Shown in pieces: positions 34,037-43,030 of a DNA stretch of 64,000 nt. Location of the stretch: assembly GCA_029432775.1 (NCBI GenBank), contig JAROAZ010000003.1:62001-126000 (forward strand), in the 5' to 3' direction. The position numbers were made by a program, and so were the translations under genes. This DNA is from Pontiellaceae bacterium B12227. GTDB lineage: Bacteria > Verrucomicrobiota > Kiritimatiellia > Kiritimatiellales > Pontiellaceae. Position 1 is the stretch's first letter; every line of letters begins with the position of its first letter. Below the pieces are notes generated by a model. The model saw nothing but the letters and a program-made list of their open reading frames with translations, ran no database searches and was not told where the DNA came from.

Positions 34037-35224
34037 ATGAATCCTGCAGAATTGAAAGCCGTTGTCGAGTACATGGAAAGCGAACGCGGTGTTGAACGCG
34101 AAGTGATTATTCGTGCCATTGAACTCGCATTGCAGAGTGTCGGCGAAAAGAACGGTGAAGTTGATGAAAACCTGCGTATCGAGATCGATCGCAAAACCTT
34201 TGAACGTAAAGCCTATCGCCGCCTGACGGATGGCTCTGAAATTGCCACCACTCCGCCGCACATGGGACGTATTGCTGCACAGACCGCCAAACAGGTGATC
34301 ATGCAGAAGATCCGTAACGCCGAGAAAGAGATCATTTTCGAGGAATACAAGGATCGCATCGGTGAAATCATCACCGGAACCGTTACCCGCTTTGACCGCT
34401 CGGATGTAGTGATTGAACTGGAACACGGCGAAGCGATTATGCCTTCTAAAGAACGCGTCCCGACGGAAGAATATGAAGTCGGCGAACGTGTCCGCGCTCT
34501 GGTTCTGAATGTTCGTGAACGCGAACGCGGTCCGGAAATTGTTCTTTCGCGTAACCACCCCGACTTTGTCCGCTGCCTGTTTGAAATTGAAGTTTCTGAA
34601 ATTTCCGATGGCACGATGGATATTAAAGGCATTGCCCGCGAAGCCGGCTATCGCTCTAAAGTTGCCGTCATTTCGCACGACGAGCGCGTTGATCCGGTGG
34701 GTGCCTGTGTGGGCATGCGCGGCATGCGGGTGAAGAACATCGTTCGCGAGCTTTCCGGCGAGAAGATCGATATCGTTCGCTGGAGCGATGATATTAAAAC
34801 CCTTATTACGAACGCGCTGGCTCCGGCCCGCCTGAAGCACGTTGAAGCCGATGCCGACACCCAGACCGTACAGGTTACGGTTGAGCCGGATCAGCTTTCT
34901 CTGGCCATCGGCAAGCGCGGACAGAACGCCCGGCTGACTTCCAAGCTGACCGGCTGGCGTGTTGACATCCAGAAGGATGAAGAAAGCATGGACTTTGAAG
35001 AGCGCGTTGCGGTTGCCGTAACGAAGCTCGCAGCCATTGAAGGCATCGGCGATGAATATGCCGAAAAACTGGTCTTCTCCGGCTTCCTGACACTGGAAGG
35101 TATTCTGGCCGCTGAAATGGGCGACCTCTCTTCCATCGAAGGCATTTCCCCCGAACAGGCAAAATCAATCTGGTACGCTGCTGAGGTGGAGTACATTAAA
35201 GAACACGGTGAGATCACGGAATGA
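34037..35224 (+). CDS. nusA: Transcription termination/antitermination protein NusA
   Basis: 395 residues. The N-terminal RNA-polymerase-binding domain (about 1-125, AVVEYMESERGVEREVIIRAI) is followed by an S1 domain (EIITGTVTRFDRSDVVIEL, near 112-180), two KH domains (CVGMRGMRVKNIVRELSGEKIDI near 228 and LSLAIGKRGQNARLTSKLTGW near 288) and a short helix-hairpin-helix tail (IEGIGDEYAEKLVFSGFL). The ribosome site AAGGAGGT is strong. infB overlaps by 4 bases. The usual rimP upstream is absent; a secreted cyclophilin precedes it instead. Confidence 0.96.
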   Translation: MNPAELKAVVEYMESERGVEREVIIRAIELALQSVGEKNGEVDENLRIEIDRKTFERKAYRRLTDGSEIATTPPHMGRIAAQTAKQVIMQKIRNAEKEIIFEEYKDRIGEIITGTVTRFDRSDVVIELEHGEAIMPSKERVPTEEYEVGERVRALVLNVRERERGPEIVLSRNHPDFVRCLFEIEVSEISDGTMDIKGIAREAGYRSKVAVISHDERVDPVGACVGMRGMRVKNIVRELSGEKIDIVRWSDDIKTLITNALAPARLKHVEADADTQTVQVTVEPDQLSLAIGKRGQNARLTSKLTGWRVDIQKDEESMDFEERVAVAVTKLAAIEGIGDEYAEKLVFSGFLTLEGILAAEMGDLSSIEGISPEQAKSIWYAAEVEYIKEHGEITE

Positions 35225-37356
35225 TGACAGTATTAGAAACCGCAAAAGATGTCGGCGTATCGGCCGAAGAACTGATCGAGATTCTGGGAGATATCGACAT
35301 TACTGTCGAGGGCCCGGATGCCGAGCTTACGGGCGATCAGATTACCCAGGTTTGTGACGAACTCGGGTACGCTTCGATTGAAGAAGCGCGCGAAGATAAC
35401 GTGACAGAAGAAGAACCTGAAGCTCCGGCCGAAGAACCTGCCGTTGAAGAAGTGACTGAAGAAGCCGCACCGGCGGCTGAAGAAGCTCCGGCCGAGGAAG
35501 CGCCTGCCGCTGCTCCTGTTCCTGAAGAAGCGGCTCCGGCCGACGATGGAAAAGATCCGAACCTGATCGAGCTGAAAAAGCCGAAGGTGATTGTTAAAGA
35601 TTTCGCCGACATGATGGACATGAAACCGAACATGGTGATTGCCGAACTCATGAAGATGAACGTCTTTGCTTCCATCAATGCCGAAATTGATTTGAAGATC
35701 GCAAAGGAAATCGGCGCAAAGCACGGCTTTACGGTTCGTAAGGAAGAGAAGAAAAAAGCTCCGCCTCCGCAACCGAAGTCGGCCAAGAAAGCCATTGCGA
35801 AGAAGAAAGAGGAAACTCCGGACACACCGGATGCTCTCATGCCACGTCCGCCGGTGGTCACCTTTATGGGCCACGTGGACCATGGAAAAACTTCGCTGCT
35901 CGACAAAGTGCGTAACACGAAAGTAACGGCGGGTGAATCCGGCGGAATCACTCAGCACATCGGTGCCTACACGGTTGAACTGAATGATCACAAGATTACG
36001 TTCCTCGACACACCGGGTCACGCCGCCTTCACGGCCATGCGTGCCCGCGGTGCAAACATGACGGATATTGCGGTGCTGGTTGTGGCGGCTGATGACGGTG
36101 TAATGCCGCAGACGCTTGAAGCGATCAAGCATGCGAAAGCGGCCGGCGTTTGTACGATTATTGCCATGAACAAGATGGACCTGCGTGCTGCCAATCCCGA
36201 ACGTCTGAAGCAGCAGCTTCAGGAAAACGATGTGATGGTGGAAGACTGGGGCGGCGACATCGGCTGTGTTCCGGTCAGTGCGGAAACCGGCGAAGGAATT
36301 GATTCTCTGCTGGAACGTATCCTTCTGGAATCTGAAATGCTTGAACTGCGAGCCAACCCGAATAAGCCGGCAAACGGTTTTGTGGTGGAAGCCCAGATGG
36401 AACCGGGCATGGGACCGACGGCCAGTATCCTCGTTAAGGAGGGAACGCTGAAAGTCGGCGACTCGGTAATCTGCGGAAAATACTGGGGCCGCGTTAAAGC
36501 ACTGATCTCCGATCAGGGCGTGAAAGTTCGGTCTGCCGGGCCTTCAACGGCGGTTAAGATTCTCGGACTCACCAATGTTCCGGGTGCCGGCGACGAATTC
36601 CAGGTGATGGGCAGCGACAAAGAAGCCAAAAATATTTCCGAAGAGATGCAGGCCGAAGATCGCGCCTTGCAGCTGAGCGGTGGTGTGGCTCCGAAGAAGA
36701 TGTCGCTCGATGATCTGTTTGGTGCTGCGGCGACAGCGGAGAAAAAAGAACTCAAAGTTATCATCAAAGCGGACGTACAAGGTTCGGTTGAAGCCATTGC
36801 TCATTCCTTAAGCGGAATTAAAAGCGATAAAGTGGAGATCAACATCATCACCAATGATGTGGGCAACATTACCGTGAACGACGTCATGCTCGCCAGTGCA
36901 TCGAACGCCATTATTCTCGGCTTCCATACCGGCAATGAAAACGGCGCGAATGCCGCCGCGAAACGCGAAGGGGTTGAGATCCGTTTGTATAGCATCATCT
37001 ACGAGCTGATCGAAGATGTTGAAAGCGCCATGAAAGGGCTGCTTGAGCCGGAGCTGCGAGAGCAGATCATCGGTGAAGCTGAAGTTAAAGAGGTATTCGA
37101 GCTCAGTAAGAAGAGTAAGATTGCCGGGTGCATGGTGATGAGTGGACGTATTACGTCGAAAGCGAGCATTCGTATTAAGCGTGGTAAAGACATTCTCTTC
37201 GAAGGCCTCATTGGATCACTTAAGCGTTTCCAGAACGAAGCGGCTGAAGTGCGTCAGGGACAAGAGTGCGGTATCCGTCCGGATAACTTCACCAACTTTG
37301 AAGCAGGCTGCACCATTCAGGCGTACATCGTTGAGAAGATTACGCAGGAACTCTAA
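35221..37356 (+). CDS. infB: Translation initiation factor IF-2
   Basis: 711 residues. An N-terminal conserved segment ([19 protein letters not shown]) is followed by an Ala/Pro/Glu-rich linker (about 60-115), IF2-N ([21 protein letters not shown]), and the G domain: GHVDHGKTS near 216-224, DTPGH near 263, NKMD near 317. Domains II-IV follow, ending in [14 protein letters not shown]. It delivers initiator tRNA to the ribosome. ATGA overlap with nusA. A clear terminator follows at 37376-37408. No iterated palindrome occurs in nusA or infB. Confidence 0.96.
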   Translation: MMTVLETAKDVGVSAEELIEILGDIDITVEGPDAELTGDQITQVCDELGYASIEEAREDNVTEEEPEAPAEEPAVEEVTEEAAPAAEEAPAEEAPAAAPVPEEAAPADDGKDPNLIELKKPKVIVKDFADMMDMKPNMVIAELMKMNVFASINAEIDLKIAKEIGAKHGFTVRKEEKKKAPPPQPKSAKKAIAKKKEETPDTPDALMPRPPVVTFMGHVDHGKTSLLDKVRNTKVTAGESGGITQHIGAYTVELNDHKITFLDTPGHAAFTAMRARGANMTDIAVLVVAADDGVMPQTLEAIKHAKAAGVCTIIAMNKMDLRAANPERLKQQLQENDVMVEDWGGDIGCVPVSAETGEGIDSLLERILLESEMLELRANPNKPANGFVVEAQMEPGMGPTASILVKEGTLKVGDSVICGKYWGRVKALISDQGVKVRSAGPSTAVKILGLTNVPGAGDEFQVMGSDKEAKNISEEMQAEDRALQLSGGVAPKKMSLDDLFGAAATAEKKELKVIIKADVQGSVEAIAHSLSGIKSDKVEINIITNDVGNITVNDVMLASASNAIILGFHTGNENGANAAAKREGVEIRLYSIIYELIEDVESAMKGLLEPELREQIIGEAEVKEVFELSKKSKIAGCMVMSGRITSKASIRIKRGKDILFEGLIGSLKRFQNEAAEVRQGQECGIRPDNFTNFEAGCTIQAYIVEKITQEL

Positions 37357-37375
37357 ACGAACCATACTGCGCTGC

Positions 37376-37408
37376 AAAAAAACCGTCCGTTCTGCGGGCG
37401 GTTTTTTT
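37376..37408 (+). terminator. Intrinsic terminator after infB
   Basis: A-tract, CCGTCCG / CGGGCGG stem with TTCTG loop, then seven T. Ends the nusA-infB operon. Confidence 0.85.
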
Positions 37409-37500
37409 GTGTCTGCATGTGGAAACTTTTATTGATGCAAGGTCGTTAAATTCATTCATGTAACATCATTATCCGCATGTGTTTTTATAACCCAAAGCAT

Positions 37501-37529
37501 TTGCATAAAAACAACTTTGTGCTTATAAA
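37501..37529 (+). promoter_or_regulatory. Candidate promoter of the histone-like gene
   Basis: TTGCAT (37501-37506), 17-bp spacer, TATAAA (37524-37529, five of six matches to -10). It gives a leader of about 105 bases with a GCATGTAGAAGATGC hairpin before the ribosome site AAGGAGG at the histone-like gene. Confidence 0.5.
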
Positions 37530-37640
37530 CGTTTTTCAGAAGCTCGAACATTGAGAGGTCTTTGTGGGTATGCAACCTCGGAAGCATGTAGAAGATGCAT
37601 CAATGGTCGATGGTCAGGAGTAGAAACCAAGGAGGCTACA

Positions 37641-38348
37641 ATGGCAGCAAAAAAGAAAGCAGCAAAGAAGGCACCGGCTAAGAAGAAGGCCGCTAAGAAG
37701 GCACCAGCTAAGAAGAAAGCTGTAAAGAAAGCACCGGCGAAAAAGAAGGCTGTGAAAAAGGCACCGGCCAAAAAGAAGGCCGCTAAGAAAGCGCCTGCGA
37801 AGAAGAAAGCAGCCAAGAAGGCACCGGCCAAAAAGAAAGCCGCAAAGAAAGCGCCTGCGAAAAAGAAAGCTGCCAAAAAGGCACCGGCGAAAAAGAAGGC
37901 TCCTGCAAAGAAAAAGGCCGCTAAAAAGAAAGCGGTGAAAAAAGCACCTGCCAAGAAAAAGGCGGCCAAGAAAGCTCCAGCGAAAAAGAAAGTCGCTAAG
38001 AAGAAAGCCGCTAAGAAAGCTCCGGCGAAGAAGAAGGTCGCAAAGAAAGCGCCGGCGAAGAAAAAAGCACCAGCCAAAAAGAAGGCTCCTGCAAAGAAGA
38101 AGGTTGCTAAGAAAGCTCCGGCGAAGAAGAAAGCTGCCAAGAAGGCTCCGGCCAAAAAGAAGGTAGCGAAAAAGAAGGTTGCCAAGAAGGCACCGGCGAA
38201 GAAAAAAGCACCGGCTAAAAAGAAAGCGGTGAAGAAGGCTCCTGCGAAGAAGAAGGCGGCCAAGAAAGCACCGGCAAAGAAAAAAGCAGCCAAAAAGGCA
38301 CCGGCCAAGAAAAAGGCTGCTAAGAAAAAAGCCGCAAAGAAAAAATAA
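37641..38348 (+). CDS. Histone H1-like Lys/Ala/Pro-rich DNA-binding protein
   Basis: 235 residues from ATG 37641 (AAGGAGGC upstream). The protein consists almost only of tandem units AAKKAPAKKK with KKV and KKA variants, no acidic residue and no aromatic residue. This is the composition of eukaryotic H1 tails and of the bacterial H1-like proteins (Hc1/Hc2 of chlamydiae, others in PVC). It is expected to bind and compact DNA in the cytosol. The 24 or so units are not identical at DNA level (synonymous changes), so it is an old expansion under selection. The reverse strand shows a long low-complexity shadow frame that is not a gene. Confidence 0.9.
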   Translation: MAAKKKAAKKAPAKKKAAKKAPAKKKAVKKAPAKKKAVKKAPAKKKAAKKAPAKKKAAKKAPAKKKAAKKAPAKKKAAKKAPAKKKAPAKKKAAKKKAVKKAPAKKKAAKKAPAKKKVAKKKAAKKAPAKKKVAKKAPAKKKAPAKKKAPAKKKVAKKAPAKKKAAKKAPAKKKVAKKKVAKKAPAKKKAPAKKKAVKKAPAKKKAAKKAPAKKKAAKKAPAKKKAAKKKAAKKK

Positions 38349-38370
38349 CCCACGCTTCTAGCGAAGTTGA

Positions 38371-38399
38371 AAACGCCCTGCATCTGCGGGGCGTTTTTT
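38371..38399 (+). terminator. Intrinsic terminator after the histone-like gene
   Basis: AACGCCCTGC, loop ATCT, GCGGGGCGTT, then a T-run (GCGTTTTTTG). Confidence 0.85.
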
Positions 38400-38458
38400 G
38401 TTGTTCGCACTGGGGCATAAGTCTATCTTCTGCGCAAATCAGGGAAGGGGTACACTCC

Positions 38459-38914
38459 ATGAGATGTCCGAAATGTGAAGGCCGGGAAAATCGAGTAATT
38501 GATAGCCGCGAAGTTCGTAATGGCGATGCCATTCGACGTCGACGGGTCTGTGTCGGTTGTGGCCATCGTTTCACAACCTATGAAGAAATCCAGCGCGCAC
38601 AGCTGCAGGTCACCAAGCGTGACGGCCGGCGTGAAGAGCTCACCCGCGACAAACTGGTGAAAAGTTTGAACATTGCGTGCCGCAAACGTCACATCAGCGT
38701 AGAGCAGATTGAACGCATGACAGATGCCATCGTGATGGAAGCTGAATCGGAATTTGAAAAAGAAATTCCCAGCATCATGCTCGGTAAAAAAGTGATGGCT
38801 GCGCTGGAGAAAACCGATGAGGTTGCCTACATCCGCTATGCTTCTGTTTACCGCCGCTTCCGCGATGCCGGTCAGTTTATGAACGAGGTTGAGCGCCTCA
38901 TTGGTCGCGAATGA
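38459..38914 (+). CDS. nrdR: Transcriptional repressor NrdR
   Basis: 151 residues. An N-terminal zinc ribbon (CPKC near 3-6 and CVGCGHRFTTYE near 31-42) is followed by an ATP-cone (RDGRREELTRDKLVKSLNIAC ... VAYIRYASVYRRF). It represses ribonucleotide reductase genes in response to ATP/dATP. GGAAGGGG lies a few bases upstream. Overlaps the next gene by 4 bases. No nrd genes in the window. Confidence 0.96.
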   Translation: MRCPKCEGRENRVIDSREVRNGDAIRRRRVCVGCGHRFTTYEEIQRAQLQVTKRDGRREELTRDKLVKSLNIACRKRHISVEQIERMTDAIVMEAESEFEKEIPSIMLGKKVMAALEKTDEVAYIRYASVYRRFRDAGQFMNEVERLIGRE

Positions 38915-39588
38915 TTGATACCGCCTTCCAGACATTGGAAAAGAAGGATGCCTGGACGCTTCACCTACAGGAAGTTTTCCAGGCCTTGGAAATTCCTCCC
39001 GGTACGCTGGCCGACAATGTGTCTGCCAGCGTTGCGATGTACTGCCGGCAGTTTCATTCCCAGGGCGTTCAGCGAGCGGATCTGGTATTGCTGATTGCGC
39101 GTGCCTTCTGTGCGGTGAACGACCGGGCTGCCGCCGAGCGGGTGCTGTGTTCGCTGAAGCCGCACGACCGTCATGTTACAAGGTGGCTTGAAATTCTTTC
39201 CGAGCTGCATCACTTCCCTTCGCTGCTTCCCTATTTTTCACTCGGAGTCATCCGTCCGGCCGACTGGGCCGGTGCCCAGTTGGACCGCATGTGGACACTG
39301 GACTTCAGCCGACTGGTGCTTTCAGATGCCGAGAAGCATGAGATGATGCTCTACCGAACCATTCGCGCCATTGTAGAGCATATGTATGTGTTCTGGGATG
39401 CTTCCGGAGGCGAAGGAGTGCTGGGGCTGAAAGGGCTTTCCACATTTAATGTTGAAGGCGACTCAAAGTCGAAGCAGACGCTCACGCAAGCGGACGACCT
39501 GCTGGACTATATTGCCGATCTCCTGAAGCAGCAGAAAGAACCGCATGGGTGGCGGGCGGTTCCCTCGTTAATGAATCTCGATTTATAA
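38911..39588 (+). CDS. Unknown protein cotranscribed with nrdR
   Basis: 225 residues, mostly helical, no signal peptide or membrane segment. I do not recognise a family. Recognisable stretches are HFHSQGVQRADLVLLIARAF, HVTRWLEILSELHHFPSLLP and IRAIVEHMYVFWDASGGEGVLGLKG. The first 30 residues contain two iterated palindromes read as FQTLE and FQALE, so the amino terminus itself is shaped by the motif. It starts inside the nrdR stop region (ATGA) and is followed 13 bp later by lnt, suggesting one operon. It may be a PVC-restricted protein (inference). Confidence 0.7.
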   Translation: MIDTAFQTLEKKDAWTLHLQEVFQALEIPPGTLADNVSASVAMYCRQFHSQGVQRADLVLLIARAFCAVNDRAAAERVLCSLKPHDRHVTRWLEILSELHHFPSLLPYFSLGVIRPADWAGAQLDRMWTLDFSRLVLSDAEKHEMMLYRTIRAIVEHMYVFWDASGGEGVLGLKGLSTFNVEGDSKSKQTLTQADDLLDYIADLLKQQKEPHGWRAVPSLMNLDL

Positions 39589-39601
39589 GGTTTGGTTTCC
39601 A

Positions 39602-41275
39602 ATGATTGGATCGTTTAAGGAAATGGATAAAAAGCGGCGCGCACTCGACGCGAGTCGTCCTGCATTCAAACTGGATCATCCTGTGTTGCAATCCCCGTTG
39701 CTTCCCATCCTTGGAAGCATTCTTTCCGGCGTGCTGCTTGCGCTGGCGTTTCCAGGCTTTGGAAACCCGACAGTCATTTTTGTGGCGCTGGTTCCGCTGA
39801 TGCTGGCCGTGCAGTCTTCGTCGGTTAAAAAGGCCTCCTGGCTGGGCCTGCTTTCCGGCTTTGTTTTTTTCATGATGTCGCTGTCGTGGCTCGGAAATCT
39901 GACCGGCCGTGTTGAAGGAATCGGACTTCAGCTGAGTGCCCTGCTTGGCTTTGCCGTGCTCGCGCTCTATTGCGCGCTCTACTTCATTCCATTTTCCATC
40001 ACCGTTGCGCTCGGCACAAAAAAGTGGGCGGGCGATAACCTGCGGAAGAACGTCCGCTTCATGTTTGCGGTGACGATGGTGTGGGTGGGTTCGGAATACC
40101 TGCGCGGTCTTCTGTTCACCGGCTTCCCGTGGAATCCGCTTGGGGTGTCTCAATACAGCAACCCGGCCATTATTCAGATTGCGGAGTGGGGCGGGGTATC
40201 CGCCATCACGGCCTACATTGTCTGGATGAATGCCGGGGTGTTCCTGACCTTGCGCCAGTACACGCATGGCAACCGCACCAAAAGTTATAAGCCCCATTTT
40301 GAGCTGATGCTCGGGATCGTACCCGTTGCGCTCTCCGTGGCGAACGGTATGAATGTACTCTTTAACCGGCCGCAGTTTTTTGAGGGCGTAACGGTGGCAC
40401 TGGTGCAGCCGAATATTGAGCAGGCCGCCAAGTGGGATTCCGCCATGGATCAGGATATTCGCACCCGGCTCGAAGAGCTGACGAGTGCCGCCTCCCGTCT
40501 GAATGAAGTGGACCTGATCATCTGGCCGGAAACCGCCGTGCCGGACTTCGTCCGCACCAGCCGTTCCAGCTATGAGCTGGTGAAGCGCGTAACGGAAAGC
40601 GGCATTCCGCTGCTGGCCGGTTCCATGGATGTGCAGTATCACGAGCAGGGCCGCACCTATTACAACAGTTCCATCCTGTTTGGTAAAGACGGCGAAGAGC
40701 TCGGGAAATATAATAAACAGCATTTGGTTCCGTTCGGAGAATATGTTCCGTTTCCTGGACTCATGCGGAAGTTTACGCCGATCGCCGTCGACTTTGGTCA
40801 TGGAGAAGGCAGCACGGTAATCCCCCTCGAGGGCAAAGCCTCGTTCTCTGTCCTGATCTGTTTCGAAGACATTGTTGCATCGCTTGCCCGGAACGCAACG
40901 CTGGCCGGTGCGCGCTGGCTGGTGAACCAGACGAACGATGCCTGGTTCGATCCTTCCGCTCAGTCAGAGCAGCACATTGCACACGCGGTGTTCAGATGCA
41001 TCGAAAACAGAATTCCCATGGTCCGTTGCTGTAACACCGGAGTAACCGGCATCATCGATGCCTATGGCAACATCGACCGCAAACTCGATCCGCGGATGAA
41101 GGGCTTCACCACCGGTGTGCTGGCGCCGCGCCCGGATGGCATGGAGCAAACCTTCTATACCCGCCACGGCAACCTGTTTGAAAAGGTTTCGCTGCTCGCG
41201 GGCGCCACCGTGCTGTTTGTATTGCGATCCAGTACCAGAAAACGTCGGACGAAAAAAGATGAGGATCCAAGCTAG
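39602..41275 (+). CDS. lnt: Apolipoprotein N-acyltransferase
   Basis: 557 residues. N-terminal transmembrane helices (about 30-240) are followed by a nitrilase-fold domain. The catalytic Glu is in IIWPETAVPDF, the Lys in YNKQHLVPFGEYVPFPG and the Cys in VLICFEDIVASL; ARWLVNQTNDAWFDPSAQ completes the family. It acylates the N-terminal Cys of lipoproteins in the inner membrane. The first ATG lies within a near-palindrome TTCCAATGATTGGAT; a second start (MDKKRR, 39623) is possible. The palindrome at 39750 encodes FPGFG. Confidence 0.95.
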   Translation: MIGSFKEMDKKRRALDASRPAFKLDHPVLQSPLLPILGSILSGVLLALAFPGFGNPTVIFVALVPLMLAVQSSSVKKASWLGLLSGFVFFMMSLSWLGNLTGRVEGIGLQLSALLGFAVLALYCALYFIPFSITVALGTKKWAGDNLRKNVRFMFAVTMVWVGSEYLRGLLFTGFPWNPLGVSQYSNPAIIQIAEWGGVSAITAYIVWMNAGVFLTLRQYTHGNRTKSYKPHFELMLGIVPVALSVANGMNVLFNRPQFFEGVTVALVQPNIEQAAKWDSAMDQDIRTRLEELTSAASRLNEVDLIIWPETAVPDFVRTSRSSYELVKRVTESGIPLLAGSMDVQYHEQGRTYYNSSILFGKDGEELGKYNKQHLVPFGEYVPFPGLMRKFTPIAVDFGHGEGSTVIPLEGKASFSVLICFEDIVASLARNATLAGARWLVNQTNDAWFDPSAQSEQHIAHAVFRCIENRIPMVRCCNTGVTGIIDAYGNIDRKLDPRMKGFTTGVLAPRPDGMEQTFYTRHGNLFEKVSLLAGATVLFVLRSSTRKRRTKKDEDPS

Positions 41276-42782
41276 CCTATTAGCCATCGTCATGGCGGCA
41301 TCGAATTCGTTGGCAACGGTTTCGGTTTCCAACCTTACGGCCTCGCAATGTGAAGGCTCCAAGCTGGTCGATATCTATTTCGCTGCCGACAACTCCGATG
41401 GCTCGGAAATTTCCGTTTCAGTCATCATTTCCAATGGAACTGAAAAGGTGGATGCCTTCTCCTTTCAGGGCGATGTCGGTACAAGTGTCAGCGAAGGAAC
41501 TGACCTTCATGTGGTCTGGGATGGCGGCGCTGATCTCAACGGCGTTGTCGTAACCGAGCTGTCGATCACTGTTCAGGCTTCGGAACCCATCGCCTCCGGT
41601 ATGGTCCACATCCCCGCCGGCACCAACTCCGGCTCTGATCCCGATTTTGGATCATACTCCCTGACTGTTGCCGATTTCCTGATGGATGAAACCGAGGTGA
41701 CCAGGAATCTGTGGGATAACCATGCTGGAGGCCTGTTGGGTTCGGGGAAACAAAGTGATCATCCGGTTCAGAGTGTTACCTGGTTCGAAGCGGTTGAATG
41801 GTGCAACAATCGGAGCGAAGACGACAGCCTGACGGCGGCATATAATCCAGGCACGTGGGATCTGGTGCCCGGTGCAAATGGGTATCGGCTGCCGACAGCT
41901 ATTGAGTGGGAATATGCTGCGCGGGGTGGTCTGGAAGGGCAGCGCTATCCCTGGGGGGACGAGATCTCCCACGATGAAGCGAACTATCAGAGCACCGACC
42001 CTGATTCCGACTATGATTATCATCCTGATTTCGATAGCGGGGGTACTCCCTACACCAGTCCGGCTGGTTATTTTGACCCGAATGGTTTCGGACTGTATGA
42101 CATGGCCGGAAATGTTTACGAGTGGTGTGATGACCGTAACGGAGTCCTCCGGCTTCGGAAGGGGGGCAGTTGTGAAAGTTATGAGGTCTATCAGCGCTGC
42201 GGTTCAAAGGAATATAAAGGTAATACATTCGAGAGTATAATTACCGGCTTCAGAACGATACGAGATTTCATTCCCGGCACAGTAGCTTCAGCAACGATTG
42301 CTTTCGACTCGCGGGACTATGAACTGACGGTGTCGTCGGAATATGGCTCGCCGGTTCCAATGGTTGGAACTTCGGTCTTTGCGTGGAGGTCGGCAGTGAC
42401 TTGTTCGGTGGAATCGGCGGTGAATGTGGGCGGCACCAACTATACCTGTGTCGGGTGGACCGGTTCCGGCAGTGTTCCAATGGTTGGAGGCGGCAACGAG
42501 GTGACTGTGGTGTTGAGCAATCTGACTTCGTCTATCACCTGGAACTGGGCCGGCGATGATACCGATTTTGACGGGATGAACGATGATTGGGAAACGTTCT
42601 ATTTCGGAGATCTTGCTCAGGCTTACTCAAACGACTTTGATTCTGATGGGCAGTTTAACGGGGATGAATATATTGCGGGCACCAATCCAACCAATTCGGC
42701 CTCGCTCTTTCAGCTGACGGAACGCCTGGAGCCGGGACGGATCATCATTGAATGGCCGGCGGCATCTAACCGGTTTTTATAA
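41259..42782 (+). CDS. Secreted FGE/SUMF1-domain protein, C-terminus displaced by frameshift
   Basis: 507 residues in this frame, from ATG 41259 (overlaps the lnt end by 17 bases). A signal peptide (MRIQASLLAIVMAASNSLA) and a beta-rich region are followed by a formylglycine-generating-enzyme-like domain: MVHIPAGTN, FLMDETEVTRNLW, HPVQSVTWFEAVEWCNN, YRLPTAIEWEYAARGG, YDMAGNVYEWCDD. C-terminal Bacteroidetes/PVC-type repeats include TSP3-like DTDFDGMNDDWE and DFDSDGQFNGDEYIAGTNP. The frame stops after ASNRFL inside TTTTTATAA. Deleting one T restores a typical tail to 42918. Because active-site cysteines of real FGE cannot be confirmed, treat it as a family-fold protein. Confidence 0.75.
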   Translation: MRIQASLLAIVMAASNSLATVSVSNLTASQCEGSKLVDIYFAADNSDGSEISVSVIISNGTEKVDAFSFQGDVGTSVSEGTDLHVVWDGGADLNGVVVTELSITVQASEPIASGMVHIPAGTNSGSDPDFGSYSLTVADFLMDETEVTRNLWDNHAGGLLGSGKQSDHPVQSVTWFEAVEWCNNRSEDDSLTAAYNPGTWDLVPGANGYRLPTAIEWEYAARGGLEGQRYPWGDEISHDEANYQSTDPDSDYDYHPDFDSGGTPYTSPAGYFDPNGFGLYDMAGNVYEWCDDRNGVLRLRKGGSCESYEVYQRCGSKEYKGNTFESIITGFRTIRDFIPGTVASATIAFDSRDYELTVSSEYGSPVPMVGTSVFAWRSAVTCSVESAVNVGGTNYTCVGWTGSGSVPMVGGGNEVTVVLSNLTSSITWNWAGDDTDFDGMNDDWETFYFGDLAQAYSNDFDSDGQFNGDEYIAGTNPTNSASLFQLTERLEPGRIIIEWPAASNRFL

Positions 42783-42918
42783 TCTCTACTGGACCGATAA
42801 CCTGCAATATACCGGGTTCACCAACCTCGAATCGAACATCACTTTTCCGCGAAACATGGCAACGGTGACCCCGGCAAAGGTGAGCGGCTTCTATCGGATG
42901 GACGTTCGTAAACCCTGA
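42774..42918 (+). other. Out-of-frame continuation of the FGE-domain gene
   Basis: With one T removed from the T5 run at 42774-42778 the frame reads NRFYNLYWTDNLQYTG ... VSGFYRMDVRKP and ends at TGA 42916-42918. This is the standard C-terminal tail (YNLYWTDNL, then SFYRVDV-like) seen after such TSP3 segments in this bacterial group, so the two parts belonged together. Sequencing error in the homopolymer, a real frameshift or transcriptional slippage all fit. Confidence 0.8.
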
Positions 42919-43030
42919 TATTTTTCAAACTGCGGGGTTTGGCATTTGAGCGCCTTGGGCTATATTCCGCAGTTCCGAACAAGTAAACGCAGAACATGGG
43001 CCATCCGCCTGTGCCTCGATTGGAACGACT

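Noticed and set aside
37641..38348. CRISPR or tandem non-coding repeat
   Set aside because: The periodicity is the coding repeat of the histone-like protein; units lack spacers.
37523..38410. Long minus-strand frame opposite the histone-like gene
   Set aside because: It is the low-complexity antisense of the AAKKAPAKKK repeat (Phe/Ala/Gly-rich), with no ribosome site.
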